From: Anthonomus grandis grandis
Taxonomy: Eukaryota; Arthropoda; Insecta; Coleoptera; Curculionidae
Assembly: GCF_022605725.1 (NCBI RefSeq)
Contig: NC_065547.1
Location: 6,613,167 to 6,677,166 of the forward strand
DNA: 64,000 bases
Reading direction: 5' to 3'
Of the stretch, positions 1 to 11,399 are shown piece after piece; the first letter of the stretch is position 1, and each line of letters starts with the position of its first letter. Below the pieces are notes generated by a model. That model was not told the DNA's origin. It saw only the letters and a list, made by a program, of their open reading frames with translations, and ran no database searches. Position numbers and translations under genes: made by a program.

Positions 1-1929
1 CTATTGATGGCTGCCAAACAAATACTAAACAACGTGGCGTCTTCAAACTTGAAATATATGCTTTATAGATTGTATACTTTCTAACACACTGATATTTGTC
101 AAACTACTACCGACATCTCTAGGTCAGGCCGGGTACTTCTGGGACCACCCTCGTAGTTAATTTCTTAGGTTAGTATTTTTTTAAATCCTTCAGTTTTTCC
201 AAATTTCGATTTTGAAATGAGAAGTGACTTTAAAGATTAAACATTATTTTTGGATATCACTGCATAAAAAGTCCAATATTTCTAAAACTTTTGTTCAAAA
301 TAGTTTAAGCGTTAATTATTATTTATTTAAAATAGTTTTCTGCATACAATGTAAATTGTTTCATAAAAATTTTCCTATTAGTTTTTCCAATTTTCAATTC
401 TGAAGTGACCACTTAAGGGTTTTTATGAGTCAGACCGAAACATATTTTGACAAAATAAATTTAGATTCTAATTCACAAAATCATCATTAAGCAAGAGGAT
501 ATGCAATTTTAATGTTAATAAAATGTTCCAATAATATTCTCCATTTCCAATGGCTACAGTTAATTAAATATTCCGGGAATTTTCTGAGATATTTCAGAAC
601 AGTTATTGAATGCTTACATATTTTGCCATTAGGAAAATAAATCCAATTTCTCATTGGCCTATTAATACACAACAACGCTAATAATTTATTTGCAGAAAAT
701 CGCTACACGAACCTTCTTTTTTTAGTATCAGTACATAGAATATTTAGAAATATTGGCTCAAAGTGATTTAAACAGTGTAATTTTTATTCAATTAATATAC
801 TTCTATTAATTCTATCTAAATAACTATTCCAATTTTCAAATTAAAAAGTGAGTCCTCACCATGAGTATTAAACCTCATTAAAACACCAACTACATTTTAC
901 CTGCTTTAGACTGCATTTTAATTTCAATTGAAACAGAAACGTAAAACGTTCTTTAAATTTAAGTGAAACTCTCCGTATTTGACATAAAACTGGAAATTCC
1001 AGCAACCCACATGCCAAGTTAAATAAACCACCCCCAGAGGCGACCAGTCGCCACAAAACCCAACTACGTTTCATCTGGCAATGATACATATATATACATA
1101 CGCTTCAAGCCGTAACGTCAGCAACATTAAAAACCGACTACTAAAAATGTACGTACTTCTGTCTCTGAAACGAGCGCAGATTATTAACCTATAAAGAGCC
1201 CTGGGGGGTGGGAGAGGGGTAAGCCTTTGAAACCCCTTACTCACCCCCTGTGTATTTTAACAAAGTTGTCTTTATGCGCGTAGTCCCAAAGCAAAAGCAA
1301 AATAATGAAGCGTCAAAGGTTATATTTAGTAATAAATTTATGGAGTTTTAATGAGTTGTTAATTGCAAAAACTCTCTTCAGGATGGAGTCGAAATCCGGA
1401 ACAATATCGAATTAATCAAACTAATTGCTTTGTGCACGGCGCGTTTGGCGAGTTTCAAGAGATGCCGAAGGAGGGAAAGGACGGAAGAGGGAGGAAGCGG
1501 GGCGTATTCACTTTGAAGCCAGATTTTAATGGCTTAGTGGCTGAGGGTATAATGGAACATGTAATAACATTAATAGTAAAATATTATTTTAGAGCTCCTC
1601 GGACATGACTGCTCTGGAAATCGTGTTTGCAACACACGATAGTTAAATAAACGTTTATTTTTGAATTACATCAGGTGTATATTGTTTCTCATTTTGGATA
1701 AGATTGCAGCGTATCTCTGTCGTTTTTTAAGATGTTGCTTTGCAGTTTTTGCGAGCTTGTGTCACTTTTTTTTTAAAACTTTTAAAGCCGTAAACGGAAA
1801 TATTCCAACTACTTTTGTGCCTGAAACCCCATGGCAAAAACGAAAATGTTCACTTTACGAGATTTTGTTATTTCTCAGGCCCTGTACATAGGATAGAAAA
1901 AAAAATAAAACTGCTTATCAGAGATATTT
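1..1929. other. No gene seen; A+T-rich with a GC-richer patch
   Basis: I see no coding signal, RNA gene or transposon end here. Reading frames are short and have no recognisable domain. The part at about 1040-1620 is clearly richer in G+C (a run of G near 1203 and a purine-rich stretch near 1465-1500) than the surrounding A+T-rich DNA. It could be an old exon, a promoter or a conserved noncoding element; the sequence gives no way to choose. Confidence 0.4.
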
Positions 1930-3690
1930 TTATACAGGGTGTTTTTTAAAGACGAGCTAATAATTAAGGGGGTGATTTCTAGACCCATTTTAAGAAAAAA
2001 AGTTACTATGAACATATGTCCTAAACGTCTTAAATTTTTGAGATACAGGGTGTTAAAGTTTAAAAAAAAAATCAGTTTTTTAATAATAACTTAAACAATA
2101 TTGTAGACATTTTTATGAAATTTGGTACATGTGTTCTATGCAGCAAGGCGCATTTTTCAATGTGCCAAAAAAATAATTTTCTCTGCCAGTGGCGTCTCTA
2201 CAGGTCTTCTATTGAATATTTTTAGTGAAAAAAATACTATGCCACTACTTTTTCTTAAAATAAAAACTATTTTTAAAATCCTCAATAACTTTTTAGCAAA
2301 TTTGATCTTTTAGTTTTTTTTGTCCAATGCATGGTATTTGCAAAAAAAAAATAAAAACAGTTTTACTTCCCTAAAAATCTGATGTGGTGTGAAAATGTTT
2401 ATTCGTCGATTGTAAGCAAATTAAGGGATCAGATTTATTACAAGAAGAATTAAAATTTAAAAAATTTAAATAATTTAAGAAATACTCATGTTTTAACGCG
2501 TTTAAAAAGTAAATAGAAGTAAAAAAGTGCCGTAACGTGTCTTTATTTAACGCAATTGAAATCCATTTTAACAGAAATGACAATATAGATAAAGGATACT
2601 TCAAACATATTTTTGAATCCATTTATTATTAGCAGGTGTAAATACCCCTGGATGTATTTCATAACTTGATAATTTTTAAAGACCTAGAACATAAGATGAT
2701 GCAACAAACAACCAGCCCAATCAAACTAAGAAAAAATATAATAATTGAAAGGGTATGGGTTGTATATTTACTTATTTATACTTTGTTATTATATACGAGT
2801 ACTATGTTTGTTGCACTTCTTTATAGAGCTCAAAAATCCCTTTTTTTTGGAATACAAAATATTCTCTCATCTCTGGCTGTATGGATAGCAAAATAATGAA
2901 ATTTGGCATGCTTCTCTTAATACATTAAGAATGACGGATTCGTAAACAATTTTTTTTCTGTCATACACGAAAGGAGCGGTAGCGCTTAAAAGTAAAAAAT
3001 TAGTTAAAAAATCGGTCAAATTTCTTTCGCCCACGAGAACTCAAATTTAAAGCCCTTGCACGAGTTAAAATTTTTAACGGATGCCTAAGATCCCTATATT
3101 TTTTGGACAAGATCCGTATACAGGGTAAGTAATTATTAGCAAATAAAAGTGAGTAAAAACAAAATTCGAATTGCTTCAGAGGCTAAACTATAATTTGGAT
3201 AAAAAAAGTTCTGAAACAGCATAGAGAAATTACATATTTGGAGCTTTTTTTTTTAATTTTTTCGAGACAGTTTTGCCATTTTCAGTTTTTTTTAATTTGC
3301 TGCTAAAACGGTACTTATTACGCAAAAGAAGCTTTTTTGATCAAAAGGATTCGTTATTTGTCTTTCAAATGCCACGTAAACGTTTTTTCTTGTGAATCAT
3401 CATTTACGACCTAAAAATCATATTTTTTTGGCGACATTAGAGGTTTCATATTTTCAGCATTTACATAATGCTTTAAAACCTATTTTTCGATATAATTATC
3501 TACCTAGATCAGTTTTTGCCCTGCACTATTTTTTGAGTTTGACACTTAATACCGCCATAGTTATGCCATATACGATAACCATTTTTTCTCTCAGACATCC
3601 GAAATTTATCTGGCTATATTCCACCATAAATAAACCTTTTTTATTAAAATACTACTGTTTACGAGAAAAGCGCAATTCTCTGTGAAAAAC
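1930..3690. repeat. Interspersed non-autonomous repeat with TACAGGGTG motifs
   Basis: The block opens with TATACAGGGTG near 1932 and repeats TACAGGGTG near 2044 and TATACAGGG near 3118. TACAGGG is the usual outer edge (TA target plus CAGGG) of many insect Tc1/mariner-like elements. I see no transposase in it. Its A/T homopolymers and repeated phrasing are those of a dispersed repeat, and the frames inside show no domain. The outer limits are uncertain, because I could not pair the left CAGGG with an inverted copy. Confidence 0.4.
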
Positions 3691-4249
3691 CCTTCTACAA
3701 TCATCCAGTCGTACACTCGACACTCCTGCCCGAGCCTATTTACTACAATAAGTTAGTGGTCCAGCATTCATTGTATAGGGAGTATATCTGAGTCAACAAA
3801 CCTATGGCTCGATGACGTTTGGATAAATGGCCGGAATTCCTATATTGACTTTTTCATTTTAAAAATTAGAGGCCTAAAATGAGTGGAAATGATCGGGAAA
3901 TGCTACTGACGATATTATAAGACTCTGAATTTTCCGAATATGTGTATATGAATTGGGAAATTGTGCATTGGGGCCAGGAAAATTTCGGCAAAGTTTTAAC
4001 GTCTCTCAAGGATTCCATGTTTCTTGCCAAAACAATAAAAACTATAGATACAATTACTACATAATAGAAACCGGGCTCAACATTAAAAGCATCCTTTTTA
4101 ATAAATTTAACAAAAATTGGATTTACACACCGTGGATCGTATTAATTGAGTTTTAGGATATCGTAAAAAATATTAAAACATTTTTTGAAACCATACAATT
4201 ATGAATTTGGGATTTGTTTAGGACACAATTTATTCACTTTAAAAATTAT
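3691..4249. other. No gene seen
   Basis: Anonymous DNA with a few short frames and no recognisable motif, repeat or RNA gene. A GC-richer part at about 3710-3840 could be an old coding scrap, but no frame stays open through it. Confidence 0.3.
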
Positions 4250-4560
4250 GGATTTTCACGTGATCATCATAACATTTTGCTACTGGTCCGATTGGACTCA
4301 AATTTGGTATTTTACAAATTTTTAAAATATTGAGTTTTAGGGTCAAGTGACCATTTAAACTTTATTAAAATTTGGTATTTGGGGTTTAGGTAGGATACAA
4401 TTAATAAATTTTAAAAGATAATTAACATTTGAGTTACAGGTAACGTGACTACTGTAACTTTTTTGCTATTGTTCTAATTTGGTATTTGAGATTTATTCAA
4501 AATAAAATTAATAAGTCTTGACAAATAATTGATATTTGACGTTTATTTTGCTTGATATTT
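4250..4560. repeat. Satellite-like units with CACGTG/ACGTGAC box, block 1
   Basis: About three degenerate units of roughly 90-120 bp. Each carries a form of GTCACGTGACT, then a 'CTATTGGTCCGATT' phrase and 'AAATTTGGTATTT', and ends in 'GATAATTGACATTTGAG'. The same unit returns at 8330-8715 on the other side of the piggyBac element. The intervening 4560-5897 does not match it, so this is not simply one array split by that insertion. Confidence 0.6.
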
Positions 4561-5180
4561 TTATAATAGTATTGGTAATATACAGCATCGTCTATATAAT
4601 ATTAATTCGACTATTATTACTGTTATTTTCTTTATAAATAATATGGTCAATCTAGTATATGTGTTTTTTTTTAATAGAGCCTTCTTAGTATAATTAATGC
4701 GGTTTAAAAAGTAGTGTATTCTCTTGTTTTTTTACCCTTTTACTGATATCTGCCTTTTATAGATTCGATTCCATATTTCGATAGTTTTTTATTTTTGTCC
4801 TGTTAATTCCTTTATATTTTATTGCAAATGCCTCTTAAAACAAAGAAGGAAACTAAAAAAAATTTGACGTAAAAGCTCGTTTGTCTTCTCAATACATAAA
4901 CTTTTACAGGATTTAATTTTTCTCTTTATTTTGTTTAAAGCTAAAGAGTAGAGAATTTTATCATAAAACTTTTTCACTAGTTAATAGATGACTTTTAAGC
5001 ACCAAAAATAAATTTCGAATTTAGAGCATATTTTAGGAAAATGCTTATTTTGAGCCAGGATTTTAATCCGAAATCATAAAATGCAAAGAAATAAGTTTTC
5101 CGTTTATTTTAGGGTCAAATCAGTAAGAAATTTTTTTAAAGGGACTCTGGAGTAGTACATAATAAAAGAATAAACCATTA
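4561..5180. repeat. Degenerate A+T-rich repeat, partly duplicated at 5660-5890
   Basis: No gene. A segment at about 4690-4925 (with 'CTTTTAAAACAAAGAA' and 'AATACATAAACTTTT' phrases) has a diverged copy at about 5660-5890, roughly 0.95 kb downstream in the same orientation. The rest is anonymous. Confidence 0.4.
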
Positions 5181-5512
5181 AAATTTTCCTATATTGGACT
5201 CTTGAGAATTGACCATTTATATTCTACAGTTTTTTGCCATTTTCTTTGATTATAAGTTAGTTGCAATAATTTCGTTTTAATACTTAAATATCTTGCCATA
5301 TTCCTCATCACTTTTCTTCGAGACAAAATAATATTATCAGACTTATAAATTTTCCTATATTGGACTCTTGAGAATCGACCATTTATATTCTACAGTTTTT
5401 TGCCATTTTCTTTGATTATAAGTTAGTTGCAATAATTTCGTTTTAATACTTAAATATCTTGCCATATTCCTTATCACTTTTCTTCGAGACAAAATAATAT
5501 TATCAGACTTAT
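5181..5512. repeat. Recent 166-bp tandem duplication
   Basis: Two adjacent units, 5181-5346 and 5347-5512, each start AAATTTTCCTATATTGG and end ATTATCAGACTTAT. Only a handful of bases differ (for example GAATTGACC against GAATCGACC), so the duplication is young compared with the neighbouring repeats. No coding content. Confidence 0.9.
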
Positions 5513-5893
5513 AGTTTATTTAAAAAAAATATAAAAACCGCATTTTCCGAATTTTTCGTAGGTCCAATTTGTGGCCAAAAACAATTTTTTTAGTAGAGAT
5601 TAATAGTTCAGGGTAAACGTTTAAATTTTCAAGTTTCAATATCAATTTAGCGAAAAAATAATACCGTGGGAAATAAAGACAGTTTTTTATTGTTTTTCCA
5701 CACTTTCATTAATATCTCGACTTTTATTAAATTTGTTGATGGTGTCCTTTATTCCTTAATAGTTTCTTGTTAATTATTTTTTTTAATTATTACAATTTAC
5801 TTTTAAAACAAAGAATAAAAATAGAAAAGTCGATGTAAAAACCCGCCTGTCCTATTCCAATACATAGACTTTTGTGCAACCTGATCTTTTTTC
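5513..5893. other. No gene; diverged copy of the 4.7-kb segment
   Basis: A+T-rich DNA between the tandem duplication and the piggyBac element. The latter part (about 5660-5890) resembles 4690-4925. No reading frame of interest. Confidence 0.4.
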
Positions 5894-5913
5894 TTAGCCC
5901 TGGAATGCTACTT

Positions 5914-5931
5914 GGGGTACATTTGTACCCC
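5914..5931. repeat. Subterminal palindrome, left end of piggyBac
   Basis: Perfect inverted repeat GGGGTAC-ATTT-GTACCCC just inside the left TIR. It is matched by 8239-8256 near the right end. Such paired subterminal sites are candidate transposase-binding sites. Confidence 0.7.
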
Positions 5932-6075
5932 ATCATTATTCATATCTCAAGTTAAATAGAAGTGGGCGGGGGAACGAACGCCGACGTCTTATTAGTTTCA
6001 AGACGAGGCAAGTCAGTTCGCGTGCGATAATTTACATTGGCGCACGGTTTTTTCTTTTCGAGATTTGTGATATTT

Positions 6076-6103
6076 GGGGTTAGCGCTTACCCCAGTGTAG
6101 CAG
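6076..6103. repeat. Third internal GGGGT..ACCCC site of piggyBac
   Basis: GGGGT-TAGCGCT-TACCCC is an imperfect palindrome, followed by GTGTAGCAG. The right-end palindrome (8239-8256) is followed by the same GTGTAGCAG. This places a second copy of the right-end motif inside the left part of the element, upstream of the transposase start. Confidence 0.6.
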
Positions 6104-6309
6104 TTTAGGTTAAATATACTCTGTGATTATTTCGCTTCTCAGTAGATTTTGGTGATTATTATTATATGAATAAGTATCTTTTTTGTGAAAAATATTTCTA
6201 AAATATGTCTATAATACTTTGAAAATATTATTTAATTAATTATTTATTATTTTATTATTTAATATTATTAAAAGTAATTATAGATTTTCGTTGTTAGGCT
6301 GCACGAATA

Positions 6310-8126
6310 ATGGCTGGGCAGAAAAAGTTCTTTGACCTAACAAAGCCTGGAGATGTCGGAGAAATTCATCGCATTCTCTATGAATCTGATTCAGACAGTT
6401 TTTCGGATGACAGCGAGGAAGAAGATGCCGTTATACCTGATTTTAGAGAGGAGCCAGAAGAGGATGAAATACGCGGCAATTAAATCAATCTTAATTCTTT
6501 TATGGCACCAGAACAGACTCAGGATACCTTTCCATCTGATACAGATTCGGAAGATGACAATATAACATTAGCAGAAATACAGGCGATCAACAGAGATATG
6601 GTGGAAATTTCACCAGCGCCTACCAAATTAAGGGGTAAAAATGGGTTTATGTGGTCAGGTAAGAAAGGCGCTATTCATCGTACACCAAAACGAAATCTGG
6701 TTTTGCATTTACCTGGAAACAAAAACGAATATATAACATCGGGAACTGAAGCCTGGAAATTATGTTTCACTCAAGAAAATCTCGATAAAATTATCCAATA
6801 TACTAATAACGAGATCCAAGTTCAACGATTGAAATATTCAAATAAGAACGATGACCAAGATACTGATGCACCTGTTATTACGCCAATAGGGAAGAGACCC
6901 TCTTGGACTAAGGATACAAACAGCATTGAACTTCAAGCACTTTTCGGGCTATTTTATGTTATGAAAATGGTCGGAGTTTTGACCAAGGAACTATTTGATA
7001 AAGACACAGGAATTCCAATATTCCATGCTACCATGCCCGAGGCACGTTTCAGGTTTTTGATAAACTGTCTTCGCTTTGATCATAAGCAGTCCAGAGCTGA
7101 TAAAAAAAAAACTGATAAGCTTGCAGCTTTTCGAGGGGTATTTGAGAGGTCAATCGTTAAAATGAAAAACCTATATACTCCTTCAGAATATATTACAATT
7201 GATGAAGAATTGCTCAAAGCTCAATAAATACGGAATCAAAATTGTGTTGTCCTGTGATGGCAAAATAGCTTTTGCACTTGATGCTGAAATTTATATAGGA
7301 AAAGGTTCCACACCAAATGATGTTCCTGTAGCTCAGTATTACTGTAATAAGCTAACCAGTTCTGTCCAAGGAACTTGACCATGGATAACTGGTTTACTTT
7401 TATTGAGACCACAAAACATCTTTTGGAGAGGAAAATTACCATTGTTGGTACTGTGAGAAGAAATAAAAAAGAAATTCCTGAGTCGTTTTTGGAACTCAAA
7501 GAAAAGAATCAAAATTCTGCCATGTTTTGCTACAGTGGACATCTGACACTGTTATCATACTGTCCACCCAAGAGTGCTAAAAAAGCAGTAATTGTGCTTT
7601 CAACAATGCACGGAAAAGGTGATGAGCCATTTACGACCAAGTTACCACAAATTATTCAATTTTATAATTCTACAAAAGAAAGAGTGGATACTTTAGACCA
7701 GTTGTGCCACACTTATTCTACTGGTAGAAAAACACGTCGCTGGCCATTAGGTCTGTTCTATAATTTGTTGGATATTCTGGGATATAATTCAATGATTCTT
7801 TTGCGTGGCTCTGGTGAAGTGAAATAAGTGAAATTGTAAAGCACAGGAGAGAATACCTTAAGAAGCTTACCCTTGACCTGGTCGGATCGCACATGATGAG
7901 TCGTTTGGAAGCTCCAACTTTGAGGCACGAGCTCCGTGAAACTATATGTTGGGTCCTCAAAATAACCACTTCAGAAGAAGTACCTACTAGGCTTACAACA
8001 ACAGTGGGTAGGTGTGTGCTTTGTCCCAGAAGAGAGGATCGAAAATCGAGAGTAAGCTGTGCTGTATGCAAAAAGTTTGTGTGTTTGCAACATCAAAAAA
8101 AAATATGCTCAGTGTGTGCCGCATGA
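6310..8126 (+). pseudogene. piggyBac transposase (broken)
   Basis: The protein begins MAGQKKFFDLTKPGD at 6310, with an acidic Ser/Asp/Glu-rich N-terminus as in piggyBac transposases. The three catalytic aspartates of the DDD family are visible: ITIDEEL (Asp codon 7201), TMDNWF (7384) and VDTLDQ (7687). A Cys-rich, RING/PHD-like C-terminal zinc-binding segment (CVLCP..CAVCKKFVC..C..C) runs to the stop at 8126. Breaks: an in-frame TAA at 6481-6483; loss of the Arg/Gly-rich stretch that normally follows the first Asp, with a change of frame near 7216; a second frame change near 7376; a third near 7825. Cut-and-paste transposition at TTAA is the family role. Inactive copy. Confidence 0.92.
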
Positions 8127-8238
8127 ACATTTTATTATGGATGTGCGTTAAAAGTGTTCTTAGAGACTCGGTTTAAGTTATTATTTTTCTATAAGTGAAT
8201 AAATTTTTCGTTTTTCTAAAATACGACGTGTTCTATTT

Positions 8239-8256
8239 GGGGTACGGTTGTACCCC
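8239..8256. repeat. Subterminal palindrome, right end of piggyBac
   Basis: GGGGTAC-GGTT-GTACCCC, followed by TGTGTAGCAG. It mirrors 5914-5931 near the left end. Confidence 0.7.
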
Positions 8257-8319
8257 TGTGTAGCAGATGCAGAGTCGGAAATTCAAGAAAAGAAAGAAAG
8301 TGTAGCATTTTAGGGTTAA

Positions 8320-8715
8320 TATTGATTTAAATTTGATTTTGGCATATTGAGTCTAAAGGTCACATAGCTTTCATAACTATTTTGCTATTGGTCCAATTGG
8401 GTTGAAATTTGATATTTAGGGTTTATTAAGGCTGCAAATAAATTCTGACAGAAAATTGACATTTGAGTTTCAGGTCACGTGACTACCCTAACTTTTCTGC
8501 TATTGGTCTGATTAGGTTGAAATTTGGTATATGCGGTTGCATTATAATGCAATTAGTAAATCTTCTCAGATTTATGACATATTGAGTTTTAAGGTCATGT
8601 GACTTTCATAACAAGTTTTCTGTTGGTCCGATTTTGTTGAAATTTGGTGTTTAGACTTTATTTATAATACAATATTTTATAATAAATTTATTTATAATAA
8701 ATTTTGACAGATAAT
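8320..8715. repeat. Satellite-like units with CACGTG/ACGTGAC box, block 2
   Basis: About three units of 112-121 bp, with GGTCACATAGC (8359), GGTCACGTGAC (8471) and GGTCATGTGAC (8592) in register. Each is followed by 'TTGCTATTGGTCCAATT' and 'GAAATTTGGTATT'-like text. It is the same family as 4250-4560. Confidence 0.7.
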
Positions 8716-9944
8716 TGACATATAACACACTATATCGTCATAGAACGCCACTATATAAATATATTATGGTTCTTTGAAGCATTATACCCAAATAACTTGT
8801 CTTTTCTTTGCTTATAGACTTTGGCTTGATAATTTGTCTTTTTTTTTAAATTCCTGTATGGTTCTTCACAGATAAGACCTAGTATAGGAGTATAAGAGTA
8901 AAGCAACTAGACTCTTTTTACCTCATATAGTGGGGAGCTTTTTGTGTGTCTCAAAAAATGCTTAATTAGTTGTTCATATCAGAAAAATTTTTGATTTAAT
9001 ATTCATCTCTATTTTAAATGGTTTACGAGATATGAGCATTTTGTCAGCCTATAATTAATACACACACCACAAAAAATCAATTTTTCCCGTATAACAAGCT
9101 CCTTTTGGTATTCAATCAAAACAGAATTTGACAAAACGACCACTGGGCAATAAAGGCATAAAATTGCCTGTCCCCCTCTGACTGGCTCACGTCGTGTCTC
9201 TGTCATGCCATAGAGCGAATGGGAAAAATACAAGTGTGTCAAGTGTCTGTGCTCATTTATGTTATTCAGGGATGTCCCCTTGGACGTGTAGTTCTCGGGG
9301 GTAATCGTTTTCACGCCGTACTTTACGGCATTCAGCTCGTCGTATCGCCGAAGGAATTCTCTTGACTAGTCAAGTATACACACATCTACTACTGTCTGAT
9401 ATTAATTCCCGGATGCCGACGTTGGACGTCCCGGTTTTATCCCCCGTCTAGTTAAATTTTTAATTTGGGTTTTCGAAGGAATTACTTAAATGTCCTTTTT
9501 TTATAGTGCGAACTGGATACAGAAAAAAACGTTGAATTTTAATTATATCATTTAATTACAGTTGCCTAAAATAATAAAAATTATGCCCTAACAATGCATT
9601 AATATAAAACGGAACACGTAACATTAACAATGAAACCAACGAATTTTCACGTGATATCTATCCCTTTGAAAGAACATGTTAACGATCAAGCAAGAAAAAA
9701 ATCAAACACCCTACTTTAAAATGAATTAAAAGCTTATCCTCCGATTGGGTAACTGTGGGGGGCTAATAATGAATTTTAACCCTTATAAAACGGTTAACCC
9801 TCGAAATTGTCTAAATAATTTCCCGCGGACCGCTCCGGCTGGCAGTGACCGTAAATTAACATTTATGGTCGGCATTTTGGGGTGGCATTTGCTAAATCCC
9901 AGCATGTAGACCGGATGTCGGACGTACTTCCCACTGTTTAAAAA
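8716..9944. other. No gene seen; GC-richer stretch near 9150-9940
   Basis: The reverse-strand frame at 9009-9314 has no recognisable domain and is probably chance. The region 9150-9940 contains several G+C-rich patches (near 9240-9440 and 9820-9920) that contrast with the neighbouring DNA. Being just upstream of the host-gene exon, they may be intronic control elements, but nothing in them is diagnostic. Confidence 0.35.
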
Positions 9945-10148
9945 TTTAAAAGAAAAAGCTAAAATCAGCGTAATTTGTTTGTTTTCAAATGTTTTTGAGA
10001 GATTTTAGGTATAGTCCAGACCAGTCTTTAAGAATTTTTAAGATATAACAGGAGAAAAATGATGATTAATGAAAGATGGAGTGTGCCAAAAGTGCTGTTT
10101 CTTATGTGCATACTTATCGATCATTTACATAACTTGTTTTGCTTAAAG
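9945..10148 (+). repeat. Intron segment duplicated at 16.23-16.41 kb
   Basis: Positions 9945-10105 match 16230-16405 closely, for example AGGAGAAAAATGATGATTAA in both and GTGCCAAAAGTGC following. It is the DNA immediately upstream of the host exon. Positions 10130-10148 end in a pyrimidine-rich stretch and AG, read here as the splice acceptor of that exon. Confidence 0.7.
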
Positions 10149-10979
10149 GTCAGTACGGTAGGGAAGTTTTGTGTGGGCGAAACCCTCGCCATGGGAGGAA
10201 ACATTATATCGCAACTTCCGTTTATTGAAGAATCATCTTTAATGAGACTCAAGCAAAGTCCCGCGGCCGAATATATTTTAGATCTGATTTATTTCCCCGT
10301 AGTAGTAATTGCCAATGTGAGTTTATTGGAAAAATATGCCCACAGGATCAGGGGCGCCATTAACATGCTCTACGATCCAGTGTTATCCAGTAAAATCAAC
10401 TAAATTTAGACTTATTTAATGCCCCTGGATAACATTAATGCCTTGTCTTATGACAACATTGCGCCCTTCGTAGATATCATTAATAGACATACCGAAACAG
10501 TGATCTCTCACCCGGGTTTATTGGTAACCTGCTTAAGAATCCTCAAGCATTTAGGAATATTACTGTTTAACAACAAAAGCTCAATTATAAGCGAAAACCC
10601 GCTTTGCAACTATGCGGAACTGAAATATAAGCATTTGATTTTGCAACTTTACTCACTGGACGGGGTAACAATTTTAGTGAAACTATTGCAGAAGTTGTGC
10701 AACCATTTCGAGCAACCTGGGTTGCACAGTTCCATTTTTGTATCTAACCAGGGAATCGGTTTAGTGAATATCATTTATCCGACGATCGTTTTGCTGAGTA
10801 AAATGATGGCGTACGTCATTCAGTGCAGGAATACCGAGTTTGAAGACTTGACTGCTGTACCGGTATTATTGCAAACTTATAATCTGTTAAGCAGTTTTCC
10901 GGTTAGCGAAATGGTGAGAGAATGTAAAATTGCTATTGTGGAATCGTTGCTGGTGTATACTCAGCTGATTTCCAATAAG
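10149..10979 (+). CDS. Host-gene internal exon, conserved protein (Virilizer-like candidate)
   Basis: An 831-base phase-0 exon: the acceptor is TTGCTTAAAG at 10148 and the donor AATAAG|GTGAGT at 10979/10980. It encodes a Leu/Ile-rich, helix-repeat-like protein of about 277 residues with no transposon motif, and codon use that is less A+T biased than its surroundings. I think it resembles part of Virilizer (VIRMA), the large scaffold of the m6A writer complex, but I cannot verify this. Oddity: near 10401-10409 the frame has TAA and TAG. A neighbouring frame (LDLFNAP, 10403-10424) fills exactly this gap, so two compensating small indels are likely. These could be assembly error or a sign of pseudogenisation. 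The rest of the gene is not visible nearby. Confidence 0.5.
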
Positions 10980-11399
10980 GTGAGTTTATTGGTAATATAC
11001 ATATTTATTAAGCATAATCTGATGAGTAGAAAATGAGTCTTAGAATGAACCATATCAATAATAATCGGAAGCGTACGAACCACTAGTTTTACGAATTACG
11101 AACCCCTACATATCTTTTGAAAAAAGTTCATATTTCGCAACCGATCAGTTAAAAAACGCATATTGGGATCGGCGGGAGCTTTTGATATTTTTCCCAGCCA
11201 TTTTTAAATTTAAAGAAGTAGGTAATTCTAGAATCTTTCTGGAGAAAATATCGGACATTTTCAGTTGTGGAGGGCCTGGAATAATTTTTTCAGTACTTAT
11301 AATATTATGATAATTTGACTGACTTTGAGACCTTTTTTTTATAAGTGTATCAGTCATTATATACACTTAATTGTTATATAAACAGAGTGCTAAAAACCC
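10980..11399 (+). other. Start of intron after the host exon; nothing else seen
   Basis: It begins with a consensus donor GTGAGT. Beyond it is anonymous A+T-rich DNA ending in a C run near 11398. No repeat or gene recognised. Confidence 0.4.

Larger units (their letters stand above)
5898..8315 (+). mobile_element. piggyBac-superfamily element, complete at both ends, decayed
   Basis: The left end reads CCCTGGAATGCTAC and the right end, inverted, CCCTAAAATGCTACA: matching short TIRs with the CCC start typical of piggyBac. The right flank is TTAA (8316-8319) and the left flank is TTAG (5894-5897), read here as a TTAA target duplication with one later change. The length of 2418 bp is normal for the superfamily. 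It encodes a single piggyBac transposase on the + strand, broken in several places. Extra inverted repeats lie just inside each end. The element sits between two blocks of a CACGTG satellite. It should be non-autonomous now, but could be mobilised in trans if its ends still bind a related transposase. Confidence 0.93.

Noticed and set aside
1201..1255. Hairpin between GGGGTAAG and CTTACTCACCCC-like text
   Set aside because: Imperfect and in a G/C homopolymer context; no sign of conservation or function.
1363..1608. 81-codon open frame
   Set aside because: No domain, no splice or start context; it follows the GC-richer patch and is probably chance.
7236..8071. Reverse-strand frames over the piggyBac gene
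   Set aside because: Shadows of the + strand transposase.
9009..9314. 101-codon reverse-strand frame
   Set aside because: No recognisable motif, low-complexity mix, no support from neighbouring sequence.
10398..10425. A tiny intron (GTAAAATC...TTTAG) to explain the stops in the host exon
   Set aside because: Only about 20 bases, too short to be spliced; compensating indels explain it better.
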